Assembly: GCF_000336575.1 (NCBI RefSeq)
Contig: NZ_AOPO01000002.1
Coordinates: forward strand, 124,006 to 188,005
Direction: 5' to 3'
Source: Vreelandella titanicae BH1
Lineage (GTDB): Bacteria > Pseudomonadota > Gammaproteobacteria > Pseudomonadales > Halomonadaceae
DNA length: 64,000 bases
Position numbers and translations under genes: made by a program. Under the pieces are notes generated by a model. The model was not told the origin of the DNA, searched no databases, and saw only the letters and a list, made by a program, of their open reading frames with translations. The stretch's first letter is position 1. Each line of letters begins with the position of its first letter. This document shows, one piece after another, positions 37,950-46,224 of this stretch.

Positions 37950-38047
37950 GTTATGCAGCAGGCACGATAATCTATATTATGCTGCCTACTTATATTTAAT
38001 TTATTTTAGTTTTAATAGGATAGGCCGTGAATGATGGGCTGTATAAC
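37950..38047. repeat. 98-bp repeat D with inverted ends
   Basis: Starts GTTATGCAGC and ends GCTGTATAAC. Related to repeat C at 35278-35374. It is followed by an imperfect 13-bp inverted repeat at 38045-38081 with an attC-like AAC/GTT frame. The 550-bp gap 37819-38370 holds no convincing gene otherwise. Confidence 0.55.
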
Positions 38048-38370
38048 CTCAATGAACGCGCCGTCGGGTTCATTCAGGTTATTCAGAGGGGTGTATAATC
38101 ACTGTTCGGTTTACTAAGAAAGTCTTTCGCAAGATCGAGTTTTTCAAGCGAGACTCATTGGTCGTCGGTTCACTTCAACCGTCATGCTGAGAAATACATT
38201 TCAACAATTAATTCGAACACTTCGCAATACGCTGAGGCATAACCACTATCGCCGCGTCGCGAACGACTGGAGATTTCTAATTCCATTAAAGAGTTCCTCT
38301 TAGACTTGTTTTATTCTGAGAATATGACGGGAATTTTTGTAAAATCATACTGTTCAAGGCGCAACACAAA

Positions 38371-38814
38371 ATGATAAATATCACTTTAGACTCAAATATT
38401 TACGATCTAATCAGCGCATCGGCTGGAACGAAACACAACATCAAAGCTTTAGTTTGTGCGAAAAAGATCTGCATCTGCGCACCTGAGCATGTAGTCCATG
38501 AGCTTAAAAAAAGCCCCTTCAATGGTCTACCAGATTGGTTTCCTATAGCAGAGACAAAAGATTCTGTTTTCGTGGCAGGCGTAACTCCATGGGGCAATGG
38601 AACACTCGGGAGCGGGCCGGTATACGATAAGCACTTAGGCGAATCGAAGAAATATGATGATGCGATTATTGCAGATACGGCTAATTTGACATCCGAAATA
38701 CTAGTCACAAACGATGGTCGATTCAAACGTAGGCTTGCTAAAGCATCGAATGACTGCAAGGCATTAGATTTTATAGAATTTGAAGCCTTTTTAGAAAGCC
38801 TGATCAAAGCGTGA
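38371..38814 (+). CDS. PIN-domain protein
   Basis: 147 residues. Acidic PIN residues are D7 (ITLDSNIYDL), E44 (HVVHELKK), D96/D97 (KKYDDAIIADTA) and D115 (LVTNDGRF), the usual metal-binding set of PIN ribonucleases. Such proteins are often VapC-like toxins, but no antitoxin gene is evident upstream or downstream, so it may be a solitary cassette gene. Only a weak AAGG lies before the ATG. An attC-like hairpin follows after 130 bases. Confidence 0.8.
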   Translation: MINITLDSNIYDLISASAGTKHNIKALVCAKKICICAPEHVVHELKKSPFNGLPDWFPIAETKDSVFVAGVTPWGNGTLGSGPVYDKHLGESKKYDDAIIADTANLTSEILVTNDGRFKRRLAKASNDCKALDFIEFEAFLESLIKA

Positions 38815-38946
38815 ACTGACTGCAAAGAATCTATTGAAGCAAAGCACGCGGCTTTCATGTGAAGCACTAACGCTGATGCACGCCAGTTGGAGTGTACTGC
38901 TAGGATCACCTCCAGGACAGAGATTGACGACGAGACCCATACGTAA

Positions 38947-39035
38947 ACCGAACAAGACGATGAGCCTGACGCTTGCGGTCGGCACGCAACCCGCGAGACC
39001 GCAGAACGCGCACCGGCCGCAAGCGCAGGTTATCG
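38947..39035 (+). repeat. attC-like site 9 with long hairpin
   Basis: ACCGAAC to GTTATCG. The arms 38965-38982 and 39013-39029 pair over about 17 bases with one bulge and one G-T pair, the shape of an attC site. The outer core sequences fit the consensus poorly. Confidence 0.45.
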
Positions 39036-39061
39036 CGAATGTTATATTTTTGGAGGTAGCA

Positions 39062-39736
39062 ATGCTGGAAGGTTTGAGTAACTTCTTAAATTCCTTGATA
39101 GGTGCCCTTCCAGCCTTGTACGACAAGTACAGAGAAGGCCAGCACGACGAAAGAATAGTGGAGTTGTTTGAAAGCTACTTCATCCTTGGGAATTTGCTGG
39201 AAACTGCCGATGAGCTATTAAGCTTAGCGCGAAACAGAGATGTAATTGAGTTTTCAAAGCTTTCTGAGGAAGAACTCGGAGAGCATTACGCTATTGTTCA
39301 AAGTAAAATCACTATACAGCTCCAGCGGTTACAGAGGCTTGGAGATATATTTCTGCAAAACCCAACGATTGACCTGCTCGACTCAAGCATCAAAAGAGAC
39401 TTGAAGTCATCGATTGGCGACAAAGAGAATGGACTTTTTACCCTTGGCGCAGGTTTGTTTTTTAATCAGATTTTTGGAGCAGCAGCAAAGGCTCCAGAGT
39501 TCGAAACAGACAGAGAACGTATGGAAAGGGTAGTCGATGAGGAGTACCGTTTTATTTCTGTTCTTACAGAGCCCGAAAAAATGTCAGTAAAGGATCAGAG
39601 AATTACTGTTTATGAGCTTAATCAGCTCAGAAATAGGTACAGAGAAATTCTAGATGACGTAGCAGTGCCAAAGCACAAAACTTTACTGGGCTCGAAGGCA
39701 CAGCAACTTGCTGATAAATATAGCGTAAGACAGTAG
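39062..39736 (+). CDS. All-helical cassette protein, unknown
   Basis: 224 residues from the ATG at 39062, with GGAGG six bases upstream; the open frame extends to 38834, but that would cross the attC-like hairpin. Predicted all-alpha, with a hydrophobic stretch near FTLGAGLFFNQIFGAAAKAP that could contact a membrane. I recognise no family. It lies between two attC-like sites, so it is probably the last cassette of the array. Confidence 0.75.
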   Translation: MLEGLSNFLNSLIGALPALYDKYREGQHDERIVELFESYFILGNLLETADELLSLARNRDVIEFSKLSEEELGEHYAIVQSKITIQLQRLQRLGDIFLQNPTIDLLDSSIKRDLKSSIGDKENGLFTLGAGLFFNQIFGAAAKAPEFETDRERMERVVDEEYRFISVLTEPEKMSVKDQRITVYELNQLRNRYREILDDVAVPKHKTLLGSKAQQLADKYSVRQ

Positions 39737-39739
39737 TAG

Positions 39740-39815
39740 TTATAACCGGCTCAGGCACTGCGACGTCCTTTCCATTGTGCCTTCGGCTCCATTACAAGGG
39801 CGCGCATGCTGCAAG
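39740..39815 (+). repeat. Decayed attC-like site 10, right end of the array
   Basis: TTATAAC begins four bases after the gene's stop. The 3' core reads CTGCAAG where attC 7 has GTTAAAG. It is followed by the 38-bp tail (39816-39853) also found after attC 7. Confidence 0.5.
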
Positions 39816-39910
39816 CGCTATATGAATGTCGCCTAAAAGGCCGCTGTTGGCCGAAATTTCGCAATAGCGCCCGGGAACAGTCATATAAATTCTGTGCATT
39901 GCCACCACGG

Positions 39911-39936
39911 CAGCAGGCGTAAACATACGCCTGCTG
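39911..39936. terminator. Strong hairpin at the island's right border
   Basis: Perfect 11-bp stem CAGCAGGCGTA/TACGCCTGCTG with loop AACA and a partial outer stem. No T-run, so termination is only possible. It lies 53 bases after the end of ialB, in the gap between island and chromosome genes. Confidence 0.4.
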
Positions 39937-39988
39937 GCAATGGCTGAGTAGACTTGCCGGCCATTTTAAGCCAGCTTTGCCGGTAAGA

Positions 39989-40522
39989 TCAGGGCGCGAT
40001 GCGGTTACTGGCGTCAGTAAAGCCGAGCAGTGAAATATCTATGTCCATGCGTTCACCGCGTGGACTAATCATGCTGAGGGTTGCTGTATTGCCACTGCGG
40101 AGTTGCTGCAACATTGCCGCTTCAATGGGCACGTCAGCACGGCACCCTTGCTCCTGGCAGACCTGGTAGGGGAACTGGATTGGCTCGCTGTTATCCACAC
40201 TGAATTGCAAGCCCGGGGCCAGACGTACCCCCAGCGGCACGAAGAAGCTCATCACCGGGTCATCGATCTGAGGCGGGTAGTCAAGAATTACCTGCATCAA
40301 GGGTTGGTCGCTGTCAGGTTGAGTGATCAATTGCGACATCGCACAAGGGCTCGGGCCCTCGGCACTACGCTGGCAACGGACTTCCCAATCCTGGAACGAC
40401 TCGGTAGTGACATCATTACCGGAGGCTGCCCCCGGTTGTTGTTGGCTGAAGGCATTGGGAGACAGCACCAAGAGCGATAATAGCCCCATCCTGCATAGGT
40501 TTTGAGTAAGAGAGTTCGGCAT
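39989..40522 (-). CDS. IalB-family (invasion-associated locus B) protein
   Basis: 177 residues from the ATG at 40522, with AGAAGG eight bases upstream. A signal peptide (GLLSLLVLSPNAFSQ) leads to the IalB-type domain: ESFQDWEVRCQR, CAMSQLITQ, FVPLGVRLAPGLQF and two further cysteines in YQVCQEQGCRADV. IalB proteins are exported. The name comes from Bartonella; in free-living bacteria the role is unknown. It marks the return to chromosome-like sequence. Confidence 0.9.
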   Translation of the reverse strand: MPNSLTQNLCRMGLLSLLVLSPNAFSQQQPGAASGNDVTTESFQDWEVRCQRSAEGPSPCAMSQLITQPDSDQPLMQVILDYPPQIDDPVMSFFVPLGVRLAPGLQFSVDNSEPIQFPYQVCQEQGCRADVPIEAAMLQQLRSGNTATLSMISPRGERMDIDISLLGFTDASNRIAP

Positions 40523-40528
40523 TGGCAT

Positions 40529-41085
40529 AACCTTCTGTTGGTTCGCTGATGGTGGATAATAATACTCACCATGCCTGCTTGTTCGCTTGAGGTCGAGCCC
40601 TTGATTTACGAGAGCGTGGTTGGGCGGTTTACCTTCCTCTCCACCTCGTTTTCCTGAGCGTTTTTTTATTTAAGGTAAATATAGACTTTATTTGTGAAAC
40701 CATTCGCTATATAGGCGAGTTCCGGAGTGGCGATTAAGGCTTACACAGGACGCTAGGCAGGCGTGTTGCTGCGTGTAGCGGTGCAACTGCTCATGGGGCT
40801 CCCTAAGCTGAAAAGCACCGTCAGATATCTGCCGATATAAATCTGGCATTATACTCTGAGCAATATTTTTATATACCTAGGCTGTATTTATATGCCCGCT
40901 TACCTTTGCAGTTTTTATTGGCGTGGTTTATGCAGTGGTCAATTAAAAGTGAAAGGCAAGAGCGTGAAGGGGCTGTTTGAAATTATGTAAGGTAACAAAG
41001 TTTCGTTCTATCAAAAGCAACTCCTAACACTACTGCATTTTGCTATTAGTCTTAGCAGTGAGCGGTAGTGCTGAGTTAGGCTCGC
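40529..41085. other. Intergenic region, nothing firm
   Basis: About 560 bases. A GAGCG followed by seven T residues near 40655 and AT-rich stretches near 40850-40900 could hold promoters or an end of transcription. A 32-codon frame at 40892-40990 lacks a ribosome site. I see no RNA gene. Confidence 0.5.
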
Positions 41086-41202
41086 TTAGTTACCTAGTAC
41101 GTTGGTTTCGCTTTTCTTTGATGATTTAGCAGCTTTCTTTTCTTTGGCTGTTAGAAGGGGTTTCTTTTTAGTGTCTTTTTTACTGTCTTTTCCTTTGCTC
41201 AT
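41086..41202 (-). CDS. Small lysine-rich protein (38 residues)
   Basis: A complete short frame: ATG at 41202, stop TAA at 41086. It has about 14 lysines in 38 residues (start MSKGKDSKKDTKKKP, end SETNVLGN), no cysteine and no membrane segment. AGAGG lies nine bases upstream. A regular lysine pattern with in-frame start and stop and a ribosome site supports a real gene. It might bind nucleic acid or ribosomes by charge; this is conjecture. I know no family for it. Confidence 0.6.
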   Translation of the reverse strand: MSKGKDSKKDTKKKPLLTAKEKKAAKSSKKSETNVLGN

Positions 41203-41674
41203 GCTATTTGCCTCTATTAATCCATTAGTTGACCCGTTAAGCTGTATGAAACCAGCTTCCGTGAGCTGATGTTAGCGCATAAAGTGTCGACGCGCATTGT
41301 ATATAGTTAATACTCTGCTAAAACGTAAAAGCTGGCCTCACCCTGGCCATATGAAATCTTCAGGAAGTAGACAGACTGCACCTTGCTCCACTACAAGCTA
41401 ATTCTTTGTTTCTATAGGGTTAAGCTTATTTGTTAGCTGTGACTAAAGTTATTTTTTTGTCCGATAATTGAACCGAGCAATATTCTACGCTGGCTTTTAA
41501 GCGGCTATTTTCCTCCCAGAACGCCCAAAAAGCGCTGATTTTGCAAGTAGTGCACTGGCGTGGCTGGCTGGTCTGGATGTCATCAGCCCCTTTTAATCGG
41601 CTTCAAGCTAAATATTCGTTCTTCCAGGTGGCTGGGCAACACCCTCTGTGTTACCCAGCGCTGTTTGAGCCACG
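41203..41674. other. Intergenic region with one hairpin
   Basis: About 470 bases without a convincing gene. At 41631-41659, GCTGGGCAACAC and GTGTTACCCAGC form a 12-bp stem with one mismatch, 15 bases after the end of the PAP2 gene (minus strand). It could end that transcript, but no T-run follows. Confidence 0.5.
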
Positions 41675-42430
41675 TTATTCGATGCTGGAACTGCTCTCTT
41701 CCGGTTCTAACTGCCCATGCCGCTGAAGCCAGTGCATCACGATCCAGCACAGTGCTGCCCAGCTAGCCCCGGCCGTCCAACCGGCAAGTACATCGGTCGG
41801 CCAATGAACCCCAAGGTAAACGCGGCTTATGCCCACCAGCAAGGTCAGCAATATCGCCAGTATCAAAAGGTAAGCCTTTAGCCTCAGCGCGGGCTGTACG
41901 CGAATGAGTAGCGCTGCCAGGGTGAGGTAGGTCACGGCAGACATCATTGAGTGGCCGCTGGGAAAGCTCGCGGTATAGACCATAGCTTCATGAGGCACGA
42001 GATCGGGGCGAGGGCGGTCAAAGCCCAGCTTCATCACAGTGCTGAGAAGTATGCCACCGGGCACCGCGATTGAGGCAAAGAGAGCCGCGCGATAGTGTCT
42101 GGCAAGTAACAGGTAGCCTAGGGCGCCCAATGTGATGAGTACTAGCACGCCGACACCGCCCAGTGCGGTGAAGTCCCGGCCCATTTCCTCAACCCAGCCT
42201 GGCCCGATCGGGTCGCTAAGATCTGCGGGGTTGCGAAGGGCGAGCAGTAGGCTCTCATCGATGCTACGGGTGTCCCCCTCGATAACTTCGTCGGCCAGCG
42301 CGACGAACCCCCAAATTCCACCGGAAAGTACCGCGACGCATAGCAGCATTGCTAGTTCGTAGCGGCCGAGCCGAGCCAGTAGGGAAAAGCTTTTGCGCCC
42401 AACTTGTCCAAGTTTTTCATGGTGCTTCAT
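41675..42430 (-). CDS. PAP2-family membrane phosphatase
   Basis: 251 residues from the ATG at 42430 (AAGGAG seven bases upstream). Six hydrophobic segments carry the three PAP2 motifs: KLGFDRPRP, FPSGHS and SRVYLGVHWPTD. The enzyme removes phosphate from lipid phosphates (undecaprenyl diphosphate or phosphatidate-type) at the outer face of the inner membrane. A deleted second copy lies at 44853-45026. The sequence upstream carries an AraC-type C-terminal remnant. Confidence 0.92.
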   Translation of the reverse strand: MKHHEKLGQVGRKSFSLLARLGRYELAMLLCVAVLSGGIWGFVALADEVIEGDTRSIDESLLLALRNPADLSDPIGPGWVEEMGRDFTALGGVGVLVLITLGALGYLLLARHYRAALFASIAVPGGILLSTVMKLGFDRPRPDLVPHEAMVYTASFPSGHSMMSAVTYLTLAALLIRVQPALRLKAYLLILAILLTLLVGISRVYLGVHWPTDVLAGWTAGASWAALCWIVMHWLQRHGQLEPEESSSSIE

Positions 42431-42506
42431 TTGCAACTCCTTTGCTTTGAGAAGGGGTACGCAGCGCCAATTCTGACGTTTTGACACGAGAAGTTTGGCA
42501 GGATAG

Positions 42507-42603
42507 TCAGACATTGTCGCCGAAGATCTTGCGCCAGTCGCGGGGGCTGACCTGATGGCGCTGCCTGAAATGTTGCCAAAACGAAGTTGCCGTGTGGCAT
42601 TCG
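42507..42603 (-). pseudogene. AraC-type regulator remnant, copy 1
   Basis: Read on the minus strand it encodes about 30 residues of the second AraC helix-turn-helix, with HFRQRHQVSPRDWRKIFG and a stop at 42507. No start or N-terminal part remains. It lies upstream of the PAP2 gene, as copy 2 lies upstream of the PAP2 remnant. Confidence 0.7.
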
Positions 42604-43065
42604 CGATTTTGGCTTCATCCTTGGGAGCGGCGTTGCCGCCAAGCTTATTGTGTTCACTGCCTATAAATGAAGGTGGTATAAAAGGCTAATTTCCAGCGAT
42701 GGCAGCAATCATTATCTGGAAGCGTTGACGCTAAGAAGATTTTGAAAATCTGCGCGTAGAGTGGGTGAAAGTAAGCGCAGATTATTGCTCTAGGGGCACC
42801 TGGTTGGAGGGCTGATTTCGACCCAATCCGGATATCAGTGAGACCAGACGGCCACTACTGCGGCAGTAGATCGAGACAACTGGTATTGCTGGACACGGCC
42901 AAGAAATTGATAGCCCCCGCGATCACAGCACTCGCACCACCGGTCGACAGCACGGTCACGAGGATCGCCGCATAATCACTCCGAGCCTGCAGGCTCAGCG
43001 CTCGTCCCGATCTACCTGACATCACCAACCCAGCTCTCGTCGCCCGTAAATTTTGCAACAGAACC
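42604..43065. other. Intergenic region, possible debris
   Basis: About 460 bases between the AraC remnant and the lysR-type gene. A minus-strand frame at 42855-43127 ends in a hydrophobic stretch but overlaps the regulator and has no start signal. Nothing else stands out. Confidence 0.45.
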
Positions 43066-44034
43066 CTAACAGGTGCTTTGGCGCGGCTTGATGATGTCAG
43101 ATGCTGCGAGGCGTCGGTCAGCCTCATCGATTAGCGCATCGAACGTCGCCAAAACAATATTGCGTAGCCACCGGGTGGCGGGGTCACCATCAAGTTCTGA
43201 TTTCCACATCACCCGAAAAGACACGTCAGGCAAGGGTTCGGGAGGCTCAAATACCTGAATATCTTCACCCTGCGCGCCTCCTAGTAGACACAGCGCGACA
43301 AAATTACCCAGCATGTCGGTATTGTTTAAGACCGCACCAATGCCTGACCAACTGGCAGCGTGTAACCCAATTCGGCGTTTCAGACCTAAGCTGTCGAGCC
43401 GCTCTTCTACGGTTCCATGTGTTGCACCTGGAGTGCGCACAACGACATGAGGCCAACTCATCCAACTTTCCGTTGTCCAGTCATTTGAAGCTGGGTGTCC
43501 ATGACGAGCGAAGACATAGCGTTTTAATGAGGGGAGAGCCTTAGCCTTCAATCCTGCCGGGAGAGGGAAGTTTGCGTTCCCAAAGGCAATGTCTATTTCG
43601 CCACTGACGATCTGACCCATGGTCTCCTTTGACAGGGGCTGCCATGCAAGGCCGGAGTTTGGTGCTTCTCTGTGCATCCTTCGGACAACTTCTGTGGCCA
43701 CAATGTCCAAGCCGGGGCCGGCTATTTTGAAAATACGTGTGCTTTTCGAGGGATTAAATTCTGCTGGCGGCTGCACGGCGCGTTCAATCCGGGCGAGTAT
43801 CGGCTGTATCTCTTGGTAAAGTGCGAGAGCCCTTGGACTGGGCTGCATAATTCCACCAACACGAACCAAAAGCGGATCACCAAGCTGGTCGCGCAACCGA
43901 CCTAAAGCATGGCTGACTGCTGAAGGCGTCCGGCTGAGTTGTTCTGCGGCCCGATTGACACTGCCCTCATCCATCAACACACGGAAAACCAAAAGCAGGT
44001 TCAGGTCCAGGTTTCTAATCTGAATTTCATTCAT
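43066..44034 (-). CDS. LysR-family transcriptional regulator
   Basis: 322 residues. N-terminal winged HTH (DLNLLLVFRVLMDEGSVNRA, then RTPSAVSHALGRLRDQLGDP) and a substrate-binding domain from about residue 95. It is of the NodD/PnbR-like LysR type that begins with LDLNLL. It is divergent from the DoxX gene, with a 95-base spacer, so that gene is its likely target. A palindrome overlaps its start codon. The effector is unknown. Confidence 0.93.
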   Translation of the reverse strand: MNEIQIRNLDLNLLLVFRVLMDEGSVNRAAEQLSRTPSAVSHALGRLRDQLGDPLLVRVGGIMQPSPRALALYQEIQPILARIERAVQPPAEFNPSKSTRIFKIAGPGLDIVATEVVRRMHREAPNSGLAWQPLSKETMGQIVSGEIDIAFGNANFPLPAGLKAKALPSLKRYVFARHGHPASNDWTTESWMSWPHVVVRTPGATHGTVEERLDSLGLKRRIGLHAASWSGIGAVLNNTDMLGNFVALCLLGGAQGEDIQVFEPPEPLPDVSFRVMWKSELDGDPATRWLRNIVLATFDALIDEADRRLAASDIIKPRQSTC

Positions 44035-44045
44035 GCTAAATGAAT
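44029..44045. promoter_or_regulatory. LysR-type palindrome in the lysR/doxX spacer
   Basis: ATTCA-N7-TGAAT, a perfect dyad that includes the T-N11-A form. It overlaps the regulator's start codon and suits autorepression. Confidence 0.5.
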
Positions 44046-44129
44046 ACTATTTGCTTTTATGACACGGAATTCCCAGCATAATGGTCTCGTACCGGTCAAA
44101 GATCAATATACAGCTGAAAGGAATTCACG

Positions 44130-44591
44130 ATGGCACTCTCGTTACCAAACGCAAAGACTCTATTTGTTGATACTGGCCCAAGACTGGTGCTTGGAGGCAT
44201 CTTCCTGATCGGCGCAATTGATGGGTTTTGGTACATATTCACTGGATCGCACCTCATCCACCCACCAACATCAGTAGATGGTCTGGCTTTTGAAGCCGCT
44301 CTCAAAGAGGTCGGATTTTTCTGGCCCTTAATGAAAGTTATCGAACTGATCGGCGCTTCGTTGTTGCTGAGCAATCGAGCGCCTGCACTAGGGTTGGCAT
44401 TGCTTGCGCCTGTGATGGCGGTGATTGTGGCGTTTCATGTGGTGTTGAATCCCGCCGGACTGCCGCTCGCTGCCATCTTGGTGGCAACCGGAGGAATGAC
44501 CCTTTGGGCCCAGTTTGACCGTTTCAAACCGCTGACAGCTTCTGGAACACCGAAAAATCTGACCAACGACGCCGACGGCCAGTATACGTGA
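44130..44591 (+). CDS. DoxX-like membrane protein
   Basis: 153 residues with four hydrophobic segments: RLVLGGIFLIGAIDGFWYIF, FFWPLMKVIELIGASLLL, then ALGLALLAPVMAVIVAFHVV and a last helix near GLPLAAILVATGGM. This is the DoxX/DoxD-like layout. Members are linked to quinone or thiosulfate redox or to stress, but this one has no assigned role. AAAGG lies ahead of the ATG. It is divergent from the LysR gene. Confidence 0.8.
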   Translation: MALSLPNAKTLFVDTGPRLVLGGIFLIGAIDGFWYIFTGSHLIHPPTSVDGLAFEAALKEVGFFWPLMKVIELIGASLLLSNRAPALGLALLAPVMAVIVAFHVVLNPAGLPLAAILVATGGMTLWAQFDRFKPLTASGTPKNLTNDADGQYT

Positions 44592-44852
44592 CCAGGAGTA
44601 CTTCTACCTGGGACCTGAAGATGTGGCCTGCCATAGCTTCAGGCTCTAATACCCAGACGACTAAAACCGTGAGGCGATCCTCGGCGTAGGGATACCCAAG
44701 AACGTAATCGCCAAGCGCCGCAAAGACTGCAGGCTTACTATCCGCGATGCCATCATGATCATTCCGACCCCATAGACGGACGCCCAAGTTGCGCCAGGAG
44801 CGCCATCCGAACCGGTGTGATTCAAAGGCCGCAGTCGTCGGTGTCCGACCTG
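44592..44852. other. Gap between DoxX gene and PAP2 remnant
   Basis: About 260 bases. A minus-strand frame at 44524-44787 overlaps the DoxX gene and shows no family features. The region joins the duplicated PAP2 remnant with no repeat boundary that I can see. Confidence 0.4.
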
Positions 44853-45026
44853 CTATCTTCCGTCTCTACCTGCCCACGCCGCTGCATCCAGCGCCCAGCT
44901 CACCTCGGCCGTCCAGTTGGCAAACACATCGGTCGGCCAATGAACCCCAAGGTAAACTCGGCTTATACCCACCAGCAGGGAAAAGCTTTTGCGCCCAACT
45001 TGTCCAAGTTTTTCATGGTGCTTCAT
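44853..45026 (-). pseudogene. PAP2 phosphatase remnant with in-frame internal deletion
   Basis: 57 codons. The start MKHHEKLGQVGRKSFSLL matches the intact gene at 42430, then jumps directly to VGISRVYLGVHWPTD. About 550 bases, including the PSGH motif and most membrane segments, are gone. The frame stays open but ends in an altered tail. It cannot be an active phosphatase. AAGGAG is kept before the ATG, so it might still be translated. Confidence 0.8.
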
Positions 45027-45164
45027 TTGCAACTCCTTTGCTTTGAGAAGGGGTACGCAACGTCGAATCTGACGGTTTTATTGTGCCAGGGTTATCAATA
45101 GCGCGGAAAACCGCTTACTTCTAAGCCCAGTTGACGTTTTGACAGGAGACGTTTGGCAGGATAG

Positions 45165-45261
45165 TCAGGCATTGTCGCCGAAGGTCTTGCGCCAGTTGCG
45201 GGGGCTGACCTGGTGGCGCTGCCTGAAATGTTGCCGAAACGAAGTTGCCGTGTGGCATTCG
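45165..45261 (-). pseudogene. AraC-type regulator remnant, copy 2
   Basis: Minus-strand sequence with SFRQHFRQRHQVSPRNWRKT, close to copy 1 (42507-42603). No N-terminal part is present. Between it and the PAP2 remnant are about 65 bases that copy 1 lacks. The pair of remnants shows that an araC-pap2 unit was duplicated. Confidence 0.7.
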
Positions 45262-45394
45262 GGAGCCAGGGCATCCCTATAGGATTCATACAACCATTTG
45301 ATAACAAGCATAATTCATAACCTACGTTAGGTTAGTGAGGTCGGCAAATGTTTTAGAATGACGCTAATAAACCATTTGCCTGAGGGGTAACAGA

Positions 45395-46146
45395 GTGTCT
45401 CTCATCGATACAGTAGTGATGCGGGGCCTTAGTACTCAAGGTGCGCTGTCTCAGGAAGACAAAGCGCTATTGCTGGGTCTTGAACTCAGCCCTAGATACA
45501 TGTCAGCTAGTGAGGTGCTCTGGCAGGAGAGCGAGGATGCTGATCTGTTCTGCGTGATCAAGGAGGGCTGGGCATACTCCTATCGTAACTTGAAAAATGG
45601 TTCAAAGCAGATCCTCAAGTTCTACCTTCCTGGCGATATCATAGGCATTCGTGATTTTGGCTTCACACGCCGCCTGGCAAGTGCGGCAATGATTAATAAA
45701 GGCGTGATCTGTCCATTCTCCTATCAGCAGCTTTTGAGCTCTTTGGGCGTTCAAGCCTAGCTGCCGGCATCGTGGCCACAGCAACGCGTCAGCAGGCGCA
45801 ACTCTCCGAGCGGCTGATCTACCTCGGCAAGTATTCAGCCCACGAGCAACTGGCGCACTTTCTCTACGAAATTTATCTGCGACTCAAGCGGATCAAGGCC
45901 GTTAGGGATAATAGCTTCTTCATGCCGCTCACGCAGGAGCTGATTAGCGACGCGCTAGGGATGAGCCCGGTACACGTGAGCCGGACTTTCTCGATGCTGC
46001 GTGATGAGGGCTTGGTGATCCGAAACCGCCAGCACGTGAAGCTGCCCGACCCCGAAGCGTTGTCGCGGTTAGTCGAATTCAATGATAGCTATATCGATGA
46101 ATTCCTATCTCCCTCGTTTTCTGAACTTTTAAAAGCGAGCCCGTAA
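45395..46146 (+). pseudogene. Crp/Fnr-family regulator, frameshifted
   Basis: The first part (45395-45760) has the cyclic-nucleotide-binding-like domain (GWAYSYRNLKNGSKQILKFY, LPGDIIGIRDFGF). The second part, in another frame (to 46146), has the helix-turn-helix (LTQELISDALGMSPVHVSRT, FSMLRDEGLVI). Reading the second frame backwards gives RSSLAAGIVATATRQQAQ, the expected linker helix, so a single-base loss (or two-base gain) near 45735 broke the gene. Both halves look otherwise healthy, so the lesion is recent or an assembly error. Confidence 0.85.
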
Positions 46147-46191
46147 AGCGCTGGTAGCCTCTATTGGCTGATCAAGCCCCCTCCAAAGCCC

Positions 46192-46212
46192 CCAGCTTCC
46201 ACGAGAAGCTGG
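46192..46212. terminator. Bidirectional terminator between convergent genes
   Basis: Perfect 8-bp stem CCAGCTTC/GAAGCTGG with loop CACGA, followed by TTTC. It lies between the Crp/Fnr gene and the padR gene. Confidence 0.65.
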
Positions 46213-46224
46213 TTTCACCAAAAG

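Noticed and set aside
38371..38814. VapBC toxin-antitoxin pair
   Set aside because: The PIN protein is clear, but no antitoxin gene is visible on either side.
40892..40990. 32-codon frame in the gap after ialB
   Set aside because: No ribosome site and no protein-like pattern.
42855..43127. Minus-strand frame with hydrophobic end near the lysR gene
   Set aside because: Overlaps the regulator in another frame and has no start signal; may be debris.
44524..44787. Minus-strand frame of 87 codons
   Set aside because: Overlaps the end of the DoxX gene and shows no family features.
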